DNA from: Stachybotrys elegans
Taxonomy: Eukaryota; Ascomycota; Sordariomycetes; Hypocreales; Stachybotryaceae
NCBI GenBank assembly: GCA_020746835.1
Contig: JAGPNK010000009.1
Span: forward strand, 124,001-188,000
DNA length: 64,000 nt
Direction: 5' to 3'
The notes below the pieces were generated by a model. It was not told where the DNA came from. It worked only from the letters and a program-made list of their open reading frames with translations, and did not search any database. The translations under genes were made by a program, and so were the position numbers. Numbering within the stretch: the stretch's first letter is position 1; the number at the start of each line of letters is the position of its first letter. Positions 32,946 to 44,621 of this stretch are shown here, one piece after another.

Positions 32946-34071
32946 ATGTCGACGACTCTAGGGCAAGTTTCGACCTCCTCGCGCCAGACTCCGGGCCTTT
33001 ACCCATGGACCGTCGCTAATCCCCGGTACAGCGCCTTCGTTGCCGGTGGTATCGCCGCCTGCGGTGCCGTCACGGCTACCCATCCCTTCGAGACGGTCAA
33101 GATCCGGTAAAATGCCCCGATTGCTTGCCCGCCGTCGCGCCCCGCCGTCGTCTGATGATTTTCTTTGCAGCATGCAGTTACAGGGAGAGCTGCAACAGAA
33201 AGGCCTTCAACCACACCACTATCGAGGTCCCGTACACGGCGTGGGCGTTATATTGCGGCATGAAGGCGTCCGAGCCATATACCGCGGCCTCGGCACCGCC
33301 TACATCTACCAGATGGTCCTAAACGGCTGCCGTCTTGGCTTCTACGAGCCGATGCGAAAGACTCTAGCGGGACTCTTCCTAGATAACGAGGCCACTCAGC
33401 ATATCTTTATCAACATGTTCTGCGGTGCCGCTTCAGGAGTTATCGGCGCGGCAGCAGGCAGCCCTTTCTTCCTCGTCAAGACGCGCCTGCAGAGCTACTC
33501 CCCATTCCGACCCGTCGGCACTCAGCACCAGTACCGTGGAGCCGTGGATGGACTATCGCAGATCTACCGCGCCGAGGGCGTCCGCGGGCTGTACCGCGGT
33601 GTCTCTGCCGCCATGATCCGAACTGGTTTCGGCAGTTCCGTGCAGCTCCCCACCTACTTCTTCGCCAAGCGACAGTTCATGAAGCACCTCGGCATGGAGG
33701 AGGGTATGCCTCTGCACATTGCCAGCAGCTCCGTCAGTGGATTCGTGGTTTGCGTCTTCATGCACCCTCCTGGTGAGTTGGCCCCAAACTCCGCGGCATA
33801 GACCGTGACCTCTCAGTCAAGCTGACAACAATCCCCAGACACCATCATGTCGCGCCTTTACAACCAAAACGGCAACCTGTACAAGGGCGTCCTGGACTGC
33901 TTCGGCAAGACCGTTCGAACAGAAGGCATATTCGCCATCTACAAGGGATTCCTCCCTCATCTGGCCCGAATCTTGCCTCACACCATCTTGACACTCACTT
34001 TCGCAGAGCAGACGAACAAGCTCATGAGGAAATTCGAAGGCTGGGTTCTGCCAGAGACCCAGAAGGCATAG
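32946..34071 (+). CDS. Mitochondrial carrier (SLC25), Oac1-like
   Basis: Inner-membrane solute carrier of 331 residues; exons 32946-33106, 33171-33772, 33839-34071. Three tandem repeats are visible, each with a carrier signature at the end of its first helix: HPFETVKIRMQ (P47), SPFFLVKTRLQ, and PPDTIMSRLY, the last spanning the second splice junction. Each is followed by the matching YRG/YKG loop (GVRAIYRGLG, GVRGLYRGVS, GIFAIYKGF). Text near PYRG-GLGTAYIYQMVLNGCRLGFYE resembles fungal Oac1-type oxaloacetate/sulfate carriers, but substrate cannot be settled from sequence. The third repeat lacks the usual charged second residue, typical of this subgroup. Confidence 0.92.
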
Positions 34072-34384
34072 ACAGCCCATGTTTTCGCTATATTACATTT
34101 CAGTGACATACACCATATCCCGCCAGAGCTGAAGGCAAATCAGCCCATGGCCATTTTTCACTCGCGAGGTCGGAGTTCTTGCTTGCATTGCAGTGTTGGG
34201 TATGCATGCGGTTTAACTTGGCTGAAAGGGGGGGTCTGTACATTTACTGGTAGAATACACGAGGGACGGGGGGGTCAAAAGAGGGAAGCACCATTGCAAA
34301 TATGGGCTGGCATCATCACGGAGTTGCAGTCTTGGTTACCATAGATACAAAACACATTGGCCTAGCCAGGCCGTACCTATTTGG
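34072..34384. other. Convergent 3' intergenic region
   Basis: Short gap between convergent stop codons; G-rich near 34225-34275. No gene seen. Confidence 0.55.
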
Positions 34385-35595
34385 CTACCCATGGATTGAT
34401 CGAATGCAACCGTAGCACAGCCTTCCACGGGAAGCTGATGCTGAACCATCACTTGGATCATCCCCCATTTCTCCAGCCCACCTCGAGTCGCCCTGCTCGT
34501 CCAACGTGGCACTGCACATGTGGCAGTTCCGGCCGCTAGCAACTCTGTCCAGCTTGCCAGCGGTGCGCACGACATTGGACACGATTCCCGAGTACGGCCC
34601 CTCAACGTTGGAAAAGTACCGAGTCATAACCTCCTCGATGCTCAGATCCTTGTGCGACACAACATTGTCGGTAGCCGAGGTGCCTGTCTGCACCAGCTCC
34701 TTGAGCGACGGGGTGAGGTCAACGTAGGTCGCCAGCTCATTCTTGAACACCTCGCGCATTGGGTAGTAGACGGGGAACTCGCTTCTTGCGACTTCCTTGC
34801 CCGCAGCCTCGGGTGTCGTGTCATAGGTACATATCGTGAATGGCCCGTCATTGACCTGCCATGGCACAGCGAAGCCTCGTCCATTGGCAACTTCTGCGAG
34901 GGTAAGTGCCGCGAGAGATGTCGTTGTGTGGCCGAATAGCAGAACCTTAGACGAGTTCTCGATGGCAGCATTCAGGAGTATGTGCCGTATGAAAAGACGG
35001 AGTATATCCGCCTTGCTAGTCACGGATGGGAGGTTATCGAATAAGTTCCGTAGGCGCTCCAGGTCAGTCGCGCCACGAAGCGCGGGTAGAGCAGACCAGT
35101 CCACCGTTTGAACCTCCAACACCTTGGTCAAGTGAACACATTCAAGTGAGATGTTGGGGTATTTCTCGCGATACTTGGCCAGGAGGCGTTGGGCGGGTGT
35201 CTCGGTGACCTCTCCAGGGCAGGAGAGGTCGGTGTCGACATGGATGGCGAGCACCTCGACAGACGAAGATGACTTCTTGGACGCTTGGTAGGCTCTGTAT
35301 GAGTCCAGTACTTGCAGTAGCGCTGCAGAGGACTGGCCAAAAGACAGGCCAGTCAGGTATCGCCGCGACTCCGGGGCCTGCGATGTCCTGATATCTCGAA
35401 GCAGGGCACCCAGACGCTTGATGACCTTGGCATCCACATAACCAACGAAACAGTCCCTTTGCTACCTTCAGCCTTGGGCTACCATATGGGGTCAATGTAT
35501 CCTTACCGGCAAACAGTCTCGTGTCTAAGTTTGTGCAAGGCGCTGACTTTCTTGCAGCGATTGCAAGGCTTCTCGGGTTGTAACCCCACCATCAT
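34385..35595 (-). CDS. Cytoplasmic tRNA 2-thiolation protein 2 (Ncs2/Ctu2)
   Basis: Protein of 386 residues, exons 35507-35595 and 34385-35456, intron 50 bp. The splice joins ETVCR to DCFVGYVDAKVIKRL, completing an N-terminal zinc-binding pair (C11-C14 and C29-C32); a C-terminal pair is C341-C344 and C377-C380. Between them is an ATP-PPi-loop fold with a degenerate P-loop (LTGLSFGQSSAALL), as in Ctu2, while Ctu1 has the intact SGGxDS. The text LLFGHTTTSLAALTLAEVANGRGFAVPWQ is family-typical. With Ctu1 and the Urm1 sulfur relay it makes the 2-thio group of mcm5s2U34 in Lys, Glu and Gln tRNAs. The start MMVGL was chosen for alignment; an upstream in-frame ATG at 35685 exists. Confidence 0.92.
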
Positions 35596-36019
35596 AGCAA
35601 AGACAGAGGATGGGGGGGGAAAAGCAACTGCGGGGTCCTCTCGATGGGCGGGCAGGTAGTTTCCGCAACGGAGATGGAATTGCAATCAGTCTCGATGGAG
35701 AGCGAGAGGAGGGTAGTATGTTCCCAGTGACAAATATGAGGGATGCTTGTTCGGAAAATAAGCTCTTGGGCGAATGAGCGAAAAATAAATGGCCACCCTA
35801 GAGTTGTGAATCCAGTCCCACATAAACTAACAACAGCTTCATGGATATTCACAGTGACACCATGGAGAACTTGGATAGGCTTGGGCCACCTCTACGGAGT
35901 TGATTGATACCCTTCATAAGCTATTAGGCTGGCAGATCGCATAGACGGCACATATCTACACGAGAAGCAGTGTCCAGAGTTTCTATCCGCAACGGATCGA
36001 GCGACGTGGGCCTCGATCT
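35596..36019. other. Intergenic region between two minus-strand genes
   Basis: It includes the Ctu2-type gene's upstream DNA and the 3' end of the kinase-like gene. No gene seen. Confidence 0.55.
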
Positions 36020-37243
36020 CTAGGAAAACAAGCATTCCAAGTCATGGCCATCGAACGCAGCTCGGTCCTTACCCCAGGACTTTACAAGCAAATCCTTGCC
36101 TGTCTTCAGAACCTGCGCCTGCTGCTCGGCGGTACCCCATCCAGGCGTCGTTGAACCGAAGCATACGAGGTGAGCGCCGACATGCAGCAGGACCCGGAAC
36201 GCGAAGTCGGGCTCTAGCTTGCCGTATCCTTGGACAAACCCCTTTATCATCCACACAGCGGCCTCGATGTCCTTGTAAAGCTTGAGCTGCCACAGCTCGG
36301 CTATGAACTGACCAAGATCTACGGGTCGCAGGCCCAGCTGGGCCATCTCCCAGTCAATAATTTTGACGGAGATCTTCCCACTACTCTCTATCGGCAGGAG
36401 CACACTTTTGTGCATTAGTATCCAGCAACACGGGGCCATGTACACATGGTTGACTTACTTTCCAGTCCAGAAATCACCGTGGATAACCTCCAGCTTGGTC
36501 TCGTCCTGTAGCTCAGCGGTCGTTGCCTCGCTGATCTGTAGCAAAATGTCCTTGACATCCCCCATGATCTGAGGATGCTGCTCAGCCTTCTGAGGAAGTG
36601 TCTGGTAGTTGATCATGTGCTTTAGCAACTGCAGATCCTTGTTTCTCGAGACAGCTTGCCTAAACGAGGCATGGTCGGGCTGGCGGCTCCATTCATGAAA
36701 CGACTGGAGCCACTGGCCGAGACATTGTCCCAGTTGCAAACATTGAGGCTCAAGCGAGCTTGGCGTTGGTGCTTTGTAGCGATCCAGAGAATATTGCTTT
36801 AGGTTGGCGGCGTTTGGAAGGTATTCCTGCACTTGCGTATGTGTTTGGGGATCATAACTGTACAACTTGGGTGTTGATACAGTGCATCCCGATGTAACAC
36901 ATGCTGGCAGACCGGCGAGGAGTCTTAGGCACTCCTCTTCGATGCCCTGACCGCGCGTATCAGTAGCCGTATCAGTAGCTATCTCGGGGCAGTAATAGAT
37001 AGAAGCACAGTCCATGTGATGAGGGAGGGCGAGTCATACGCAGCGTGATGTGCTTAATTTCCAGTCAGGCTGAGAGGCGATGTAGCCTTCCCCATGCTTG
37101 ATGGCGACCTCGGTGGTGCCATCTGGAAGGGGTTGGTTGAGGACGGCGTGATAGATGAAGTTGGCGGTGCCGCCGGTGAGAGGCCTGAGTTTGGATGGGG
37201 CAAAGGGGGTACCCGCGAGTTCTACTTTGATCTCCTCGTCCAT
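36020..37243 (-). CDS. APH-family phosphotransferase
   Basis: Protein of 358 residues; exons 37040-37243, 36459-36946 and 36020-36404. It shows the choline-kinase/aminoglycoside-phosphotransferase fold: nucleotide-loop region [15 protein letters not shown], Lys in [10 protein letters not shown], the Brenner motif HGDFWTGN (224-231) created by the second splice, and the metal-binding [18 protein letters not shown] (D248). The substrate is not predictable; fungi have many such proteins acting on small molecules or fructosamines, and methylthioribose kinase relatives share the LGQF text. The catalytic residues are complete, so the enzyme is probably active. The first intron (about 93 bp) has a weak donor (gtatga), so the junction at residue 68 is the least certain part. 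Confidence 0.88.
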
Positions 37244-40170
37244 GTTGGCAGTGGATCTCTGTTTTACGTGACGGCCCGAGTCCTTTGTGTTTTAGGTGAA
37301 GATGATTTAGTCCAAGAAGGTCTCGTTTGAGCGTATGGTTAAACAATTCAACCGATGCTGAGATTGCATCCCTTGGGGAGCTTATTGTAGCCAAACTCGC
37401 CCATAGCATGACAATGGTTTAACACTGTTCTCTCTCTGTTGGAGGAATGGTGAGTCTTGCACGCCGAATGACTCAAACAATTCTGACCCCGTCGAAACTG
37501 TGGAGACTCGACTCTGTAGTGTCGGCTGAATGAAGCATTAGAACAAAATGGAGATCAACGTATGATAGATAGTTTTGACTCTGTGACCAGCCCCTGAACA
37601 GGTGCAACAACAAGCGCAAGGGTGGGATGGACAGATTGACGCGTAACCCGCGTCTCATCCACAGCTGATCGTCGTGTCTCGGAGCGACTGAGCGTCGACT
37701 CGGCGCTTGCTGATTACACACTTTGTCATAGGCGACTTACCGTCGGGGATCTAGTGACACCGTCAGCGAAATTGCAAGATGGCCACGACCAAGTGCTGAC
37801 TGCGGGAAGCTTGTGAGTGACTCATGGCCACTCGTTTCACTTGGAGTTGGGGTCCTGTGAGACGAAGCCTGGGAGGCGCAGCTCTCTGGACAGCGGCAAC
37901 GAGCGCTAAAACCGGTCGCAGACAGCCCGACGAGACATCATTTTTGGGATTAGAAGCCATGGCGGCGGCCGACGGTGAGATTCGTCTTGAACCACGTCCT
38001 TCCCGCAACCATCTTCAGGTGAGCCTTTGGATTGCCTGGACGATTGTGTGAATCTAGCCAAGATCGGGATGATCAAACGGTCCATAACTCTAAATTCTGA
38101 TCCATAGGGTGCCTTGAGAGCCAAGCAACAGGCGGATGCTTGGCATGCGAACATGGGCCTGCCTGCACCCTGTAGCAGACATGGATAGGGCCTGATTTGC
38201 CATATGTACAAGTGGAAGTCTTTATCGCGGCAGCTTCAGGTAGGACAGCCACGGGTTTGGCCCGAAAGAGGCGGCTGCATCGGGTCCGGAGGGCGGATGG
38301 CGGCAGCTGTGCAATCTTAGATGCTGACTGCCTGCTAAGCACCTCGCAGTAGTAAGCCAAGTGGGAATGACGTCAAGCAGCATGGGAACAGGAGGGTGGA
38401 GAGGGATTACGAATACCTACATTACGTAGATACAGCCTTGGATGGATGATGCAACGGGGCTGATTAAGACCCTGACGACGCAGTCCATACATACATTATT
38501 ATCATCTGGGCCACGCCAGTTGAGACAAAGACGCTGATCAGCAGAGGGAACAAAGTCCATACACGCCTTTTTGTGCTACATTAGTAGTACCTAAGTAGGT
38601 ACCTAAGTACTTGTATGCACTGTAGAAATGCGAAGAGTGCTTGGCTTCTTTGCTCCTTCCGTTCTGGTTGCAACTGGCAACTGGACAGGCGTGCCCGGGA
38701 GTCAGTGATGAGCGCCTTCCACAAGTACCGACTGATTAGCGCCAGCCCCAAGCCCGGCCTAAGGATGGGGATAATTTCCTCCATGCGCCCGTGGTCGTTG
38801 TGCATATGCAGCCATAACCACAGTGACAGCTTCGCCGTCCAATAGAATGCCTCCGTCGTCATAATTAATACTGCATGCAGGCGTACTAGATCAGAAGTAG
38901 GGATAGCACTGTACATTACTTGCCCGCTGTGCATCCACGCTGGCCTTTGAAGCAAGTTTCCAGATGCCGCTAGGGAATTAATTTCAATTAGGTACTTCTT
39001 TTGTTCTTCTGCCGTTGCTTCCCCTTTCCCCTTCCAGGTGACCGACCAGCTTGTTGTCATGCGTCGTCTATTTTCATTTCTTGTTGAGCTTGTTTTCTTT
39101 CTTCCTTGTCCATTTCTCCGAACAGCAGCCCACCCCCCCCGGCCTCTTCTCACGCTCTCTTTGCCCTTCCCTTTGTACTGCACCGGGATTATTATAGTTC
39201 ACGCTGTGCTACTGCCCGCTCGTCATCTTGCGCCAATACCATTCCGTCCAGCCCATCCATCCCGTTACATCTGACGCGCACACACAAGCTACCAGCCATC
39301 CTACGCCTGCGTGCCACACAAGCACGCTTAGTATCACACACCACAGACCCTGGGGTGCCCCTGTCCTGCCCCGTTTGATTCGATTCGACGCCAGACTGCT
39401 CATGCTGAAACTTGTCCACGCCGGACCCCTCCAGCCTCCAACGACCGAACCCGTCGGCCGCATATTCATGGCCCTCACCTCACCCTAACCGCTGAGCCCG
39501 TCTCTTCCTTAGCTTGCTACCTCTTTTAGCCTCTCTCCAATTCGTCTCCCATCAGCACCCCTTATTATTCATGCGCGCCACCATTGTCATCAACTGCGAC
39601 GTCGACGTCGACCGCCCTCCTGCTACATAAAACCGACTTCGCCAACCTGTATATACCTGGCACCCTGTATTGCGACCTCAGCCTGGCGCCCCGTCGTTGA
39701 CACTTCAAGACAAATAAACCCACAGCCCTTCCAACGGGTCTCACGTACACACGCTCTCAACATTCCACTGTCAACAACCACTGCACTACTGGGACGACGC
39801 GCTACGGCATCGCTGCATTGCTTTTGTATACTCTGGAATCTCCCGCCGTTCTCGAAACCCACCGCGCTTGTGTTATTCTGCTGCCTTGGCTCAGCCTCGT
39901 CCGGCCTTGTGACCTCCTCCGTCCAGCTGCCCATACAAGAAGACCGCTCGCCACCATACCATTCGACATAGCCTGTTCACGGAGCATACATCGCAAAACA
40001 CTCATCCGCGCTCGTCTCTTAGCCCGCCCTGTGCCGGCTTCATCCACCCATACTTACGAAAACCTCACGAACCTCGCATCTTCTGTCATCTGTTCCCAAG
40101 CAGCCAACGCTTCGCCTATGCGTAGTACAACACATCCGCACGAGCTCGTACACACAACAAGGTAGCGGAT
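37244..40170. other. Long divergent intergenic region
   Basis: Nearly 3 kb without a supported gene. A TAGGTACC-like cluster lies at 38585-38612. From about 39050 to 40170 the + strand is strongly pyrimidine-rich with many short upstream ATGs and candidate splice signals, so it is probably the long leader of the PH-domain gene. Open frames of 60-200 codons in this stretch have biased composition and no family text. Confidence 0.55.
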
Positions 40171-41405
40171 ATGGCGGGAGTTCTGGTAGAGCGTGCTGCT
40201 CCCATGCAAATCAACACAACCAGCAAGAATGCTTCCAAGGAAACCCCTCGCGCAATGGGTCCTCTTCACGCAGACTCCGCCATCTCCGTGAGTCGTAGCG
40301 GCTGCTTCGAGTCGGACCGCATTATCAAGAGTGGATATGTTCAGAAGCGTACCCAAAAGACCAAGGTAAGCTTCTTCCAACATCTCTGCATTGCTCGTAC
40401 AAGCTCCTGACATAGATATCCACAGACGTGGAAGTCAATCTTCATTGTGCTCCGGCACCAGACCCTGTCGATATACAAAAACGAAAAAGAAAGCAGGCTT
40501 CGCCATCAAATATACCTCTCAGACTTGACCGCTGTGGCCTACCTCAAAGATCCCAAGCAGAAGCGCGAAAATGTTTTTGGCCTATTCTCGCCATCCAGGA
40601 ACTTCCACCTTCAAGCCGCCACGCAGGCCGAGGCCCGTGAATGGGTCGAATTAATACGCAAACATGCTCGCATCGAGGAGGAAGAGGAGGAAATGTTCCT
40701 CGCCAGCCCCGTCGCTCAGCGTCCACCGCCCTTGATGACTCGCAACATTGATTCTCCCCAGGACCGTGCCGCCGAATACGACAGAGTGTTGTCCAGTTCC
40801 CCCGAGACCTATGTTCTCTCGAGCCCACAGATGGGGCGCATAGATTTTGGGAGTCGGCGCAAATCGTCATATTTGGAGTCGTCAGGGCTGTCTGGAAACG
40901 AGTTGGCATCGCACTCGGACTTCTCAGACAATGACATGCAGAGGGTTCGAGGCACCTCGATCGATAACCTCGCGGTGAAATCCCCCAATGGGCCTCTGAG
41001 CCTGGGACCACCAGTGCGCAACCTCAGCCAGGCAAGCGTGTCGGCCGAGCAAGATCTTGACCGTGTGGTATGGCAAGGCTGGCTGTGGTTCTTGCGTACC
41101 AAGGGGGAGTAAGGCAGTGGAAGCACATGTGGGGAGTCCTACGGCCACGAAATCTCATCCTCTATAAGGATGAGTCCGAGTACACGGCGCAGTGGATATT
41201 GTCTCTTCCATCCGTCGTCAACGTAGTTGACATTGACCCGCTCAGCAAGAGCAAGAAGCATTGCCTGCAGATCATCACGGAGGAGAAGAGCTATCGCTTC
41301 AGCGCCCATAACGAGGAAACCCTCGTACAGTGTATAGGGGCCTTCAAAAGCCTGCTCACCAAGCGTCGCGGGCTAGAGGCTCGCGCAGCAGCACCGGCAT
41401 CATGA
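40171..41405 (+). pseudogene. Tandem PH-domain protein with a -1 frameshift between domains
   Basis: Exons 40171-40365 and 40426 onward. PH domain 1 starts IKSGYVQKRTQKTKTWKSIF and ends AREWVELIRKH; a Ser-rich linker follows. PH domain 2 begins VVWQGWLWFLRTKG and continues RQWKHMWGVLRPRNLILYKD, to LVQCIGAFKSLLTKRR. The two halves of PH2 lie in different frames: the first reaches TAA at 41110-41112, the second is open from 41070 to 41405. The switch falls at a run of five G (41103-41107); one extra G would restore a protein of about 391 residues. Conserved text on both sides means the split is not an intron. A sequencing or assembly error, a true mutation, or a programmed -1 shift would all fit. 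Such proteins bind phosphoinositides. Confidence 0.85.
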
Positions 41406-43021
41406 CTGTCAACACCTCCCCACCAAGCGCGTGGTTGATCGTTTGTTCGCTGAGTGAACCGACAACCGTGATACGCTTATTCATGACTTTACGACGTTGA
41501 TGTTTTTCTACTCGTCTATTTATTCACTTTTAATCATTATCGTCATTGGCCCAGATATCTCCTGCTGTACTAGTTCATCATGTCTTCCCTTACATAGTTT
41601 ATAGTTCTGGCTCTCAGCATCGCAGCTGCTCCCCGTCGACATCCTATTACTGGAGACATTGTCATGGTATTGCAAGGAACCTCTTACTTGTTGTAGGTTG
41701 TCTACAGGTGGACCGCCAGTTCCTTTGTATAATTCAATCTATCGTCGAGGATACATGGCTGCAAATATCACAGTGCACATATATTGCCCACCTCTTACCA
41801 TTCTCTCTTCATAGCCCGAATGCAGGGAAGGCTTAGCTTCATTCTGCATTGAGTGATGACTAGAATTGTCATGCAACGCTACCTTGTTGCTCCGGTTTTG
41901 CATGCATCGCCGTGCGTTGAATCAGAATCCAGATAAAGCTCGACATGGTTACATCGCTTGGCCATGCAACCCAGACGTCACTTCAGGCGAAACCTCCCCT
42001 CTTCCCCTCTGATCATCGTCCGTGATGCATCACGATGGCCATTCCAGTCCATGAACTCTCAGGGTAGTAGCCATAAATGATTTCCGCCATGCACAGAACA
42101 TGGAAAGCATCGCGGATGCCGGCCGTATGGGAACACGCACACAGCATACCGTGCAAGTCGGTCCCTGGTGATCGGCGCATCCGTCGCCGCCCGCCCGCGC
42201 CTCCCCCGAGGGGAGGATTCTTGATATGGCCCATCATCCCTGTCGCAGGCGTTGGATGGATTGCCGGAAGAGGGAGTTGCGAAAACCTATGCCCTTGCCG
42301 TGCCTCGCTCGCTATGACTTACCAGTGTCTGCAATATACCGCAGCCGACTTGAGATACGTATGGGCTCTCCTACCAAAATGCCCAAGCAGCCCTGAAGAA
42401 AGATGCCCACGTGCAAGCATAGTAGGCCAGAGGATCAGCACCCAGGCATGGGAATCGGGCAGGTGAACATATAAATGAGCCCCTCCTTCCAAAGCGTTCG
42501 CCACGCCTGGATTTATTTCTACGGACAAACCCCACATCCAATGATTCCCTTGCTGCGAATCATGGACCACAGGACTCTCCGAGACCAGCCCAGCAGGGTC
42601 GCTCGCAGGGTCACTTTGCCTTGCCTTGTCGCACCTTGTCATCTGACTGGCCGGGAATGGACAGCAGCAAATCTCCCGGATCTTGACCAGTGAGGACCGC
42701 CGACACCACCCAGTCAAGGAGTTCACCCATGCCGGGGTTGCTGAGCTTCGACTGCCCTGCTTTAAGCTCGCAGCTGCGCGATTCGGTCACACCGCAAGGA
42801 TGATTACTGAGACGTTGCATGTGGGCCGAGGCCTGAATAGCGACTGACGACAGGAAGAGAGGTCATTGATGAAAATCATGCTATGGAAGCGTATTTGGCA
42901 CCGTGACCCTTGTATAGAGAAGAGGGTATATAATCAAAGATTTCCGTACCACACCCTGGGCTCATTCTGCTGGTCTGCACGCCGTCTGCATATTACTCGC
43001 CACCCTTTCCATAGGTAGACG
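41406..43021. other. Intergenic region upstream of the GH5 gene
   Basis: About 1.6 kb with no supported gene. The proximal part has a TATA-like run (GGGTATATAATC near 42924), about 95 bp before the ATG. Open frames here are chance-like. Confidence 0.55.
42924..42935 (+). promoter_or_regulatory. TATA-box-like element of the GH5 gene
   Basis: GGGTATATAATC lies about 90 bp before the start codon, a fitting place for a TATA box in an inducible secreted-enzyme gene. Confidence 0.45.
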
Positions 43022-44269
43022 ATGAAGCCTATCGCTACTCTCCTGGCCGCGGCCGGTGCTCTGATGCCCCTCGTGGCCGCTCAGCAGCCTGCCGTGCCCC
43101 TATCGTCCTCCAACCGCTGGATCCTCGACAGAAACGGTGACCGCGTCAAGCTACGCTGCATCAACTGGGCCGGGCACATGGAGGTCAACGTCCCCGAGGG
43201 CTTACACCACAAATCCATCGACTCCATCGCTGATTGGATCTCCAACGAGGGATTCAATTGCGTGCGTCTGACCTTCTCCATCGACATGTCTCTCAACACA
43301 GGGCTCCGAGTTGAGGACTCATTCCGTGCCGGTGCTGCTGCTGCTGGGGTTGACGAAGGAGGCATGATGGCGCTGTATGCCCGAGCAGTCGTGAACAACC
43401 CTTTCCTGCGCGACGCCACTGTCCTTGACGTATTCGACGCTGTCCAGTCTGCCTTGTGGGAACGCGGAGTAATGACTGTCCTGGACAACCATGTCAGCCG
43501 AGCCGGTTGGTGCTGCAACCTGGACGACGGCAACGGCTGGTGGAGGGATGCTCCCATCTACCTGCCCGTCAATAGCCAATACTTTAACACTCAGGACTGG
43601 CTTGACGGTCTGCAGGTTATGGCGCGTTGGTCAGCTTCACGTCCTGGTATTGTCGGCATCTCCCTCCGCAATGAGCTCCGCGCCCATGTGACCCAGTATC
43701 CCTGGGCAGAGTCGACATGGAGAAACCGCATGCCTCGAGCCTCCCGCATCGTGCATGAGGCAAACCCCAACGCGCTTGTTATCATCGGTGGCCATAATGG
43801 CGGCACGGACCTGTCGTGGTTGCGGGATGAGGCTTTAGACACAAGGGATTGGGCGGGCAAGAATGTTTGGGAAGCCCACATGTACAGCTTCACTGTCACT
43901 ACCCCGGATTTTGGCAGTTGCGACTTCGAGAGAGTCCAGTATGGCTTCTTCTTTGGATTCTTGCTCGAGCAGAACCACCAGTCTGTGGGACCACTCTTCC
44001 TCTCGGAGTTTGGTGTTGGCATGTCAGGCGGGCCCAACAACGGACTCAGCGATGACGACCACCACTATCTTCAATGCCTCGTTGGGTACATGGAGAACAA
44101 CGACGCGGATTGGGCCATGTGGGCGATCCAGGGCTCGTACTATGCCCGCGACGGGCAGCTCGATCCAGATGAGAACTTTGGAGCGATGGACCATTCATGG
44201 TCAAGATGGAGGAATCCAGCGTTCAAGGGCATGTTGGGCAGGATGTTCGAAACCACACAGGGGCCTTAG
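43022..44269 (+). CDS. Secreted glycoside hydrolase family 5 (cellulase-fold) enzyme
   Basis: Intronless gene for 415 residues. The N-terminus is a secretion signal (MKPIATLLAAAGALMPLVAAQ). The mature protein is a GH5 (beta/alpha)8 barrel: RWILDRNGDRVKLRCINWAG opens the fold, VRLTFSIDM follows, the acid/base is E218 in SLRNE and the nucleophile E329 in LFLSEFGVG. Also seen are DNHVS and WEAHMYSF (about 283-290), matching the conserved His-Tyr segment. There is no cellulose-binding module or GPI tail. The subfamily and substrate (beta-glucan, mannan or other) cannot be decided by eye. The absence of introns sets it apart from nearly all other genes here. The upstream TATA-like element suits an inducible enzyme. 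Confidence 0.93.
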   Translation: MKPIATLLAAAGALMPLVAAQQPAVPLSSSNRWILDRNGDRVKLRCINWAGHMEVNVPEGLHHKSIDSIADWISNEGFNCVRLTFSIDMSLNTGLRVEDSFRAGAAAAGVDEGGMMALYARAVVNNPFLRDATVLDVFDAVQSALWERGVMTVLDNHVSRAGWCCNLDDGNGWWRDAPIYLPVNSQYFNTQDWLDGLQVMARWSASRPGIVGISLRNELRAHVTQYPWAESTWRNRMPRASRIVHEANPNALVIIGGHNGGTDLSWLRDEALDTRDWAGKNVWEAHMYSFTVTTPDFGSCDFERVQYGFFFGFLLEQNHQSVGPLFLSEFGVGMSGGPNNGLSDDDHHYLQCLVGYMENNDADWAMWAIQGSYYARDGQLDPDENFGAMDHSWSRWRNPAFKGMLGRMFETTQGP

Positions 44270-44621
44270 CGATGCACACCTAACTGTAGTTTGATAGCAT
44301 CCCAAACAATTTCTTACTCTGAGATCTCCTGAGCCAGTATGTTTAGTAGACGCAAGGAGATGGCGTATATATCCGCCCATGTTCATATCGTGTTCAAAAT
44401 GTGTTTAACGCATATCCAAAAAGGACTTGCGTTCGGTCTGCGTCGAGGCTGCGTTTTGTGGAAAGCGCGGCCATAGAAGGGGTTTTGCTGCTGTTGAAAA
44501 GGTAAGCCTTAACCAAGGAAGAGAGTAACTGCTCCAAGTAATCGTTTGAAGTTGAATGTCGTTGTGCTGTTCTGGTGACCAATGAATGATAACTCGGGGC
44601 CTCAGTAATGGTGAAGCTGAG
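44270..44621. other. Convergent 3' intergenic region
   Basis: Gap between the GH5 and Med2-like stop codons; no gene seen. Confidence 0.55.

Noticed and set aside
41101..41145. An intron explaining the frame change in the PH gene
   Set aside because: The only GT...AG choices around the junction would give an intron of about 20 bp or remove conserved PH residues.
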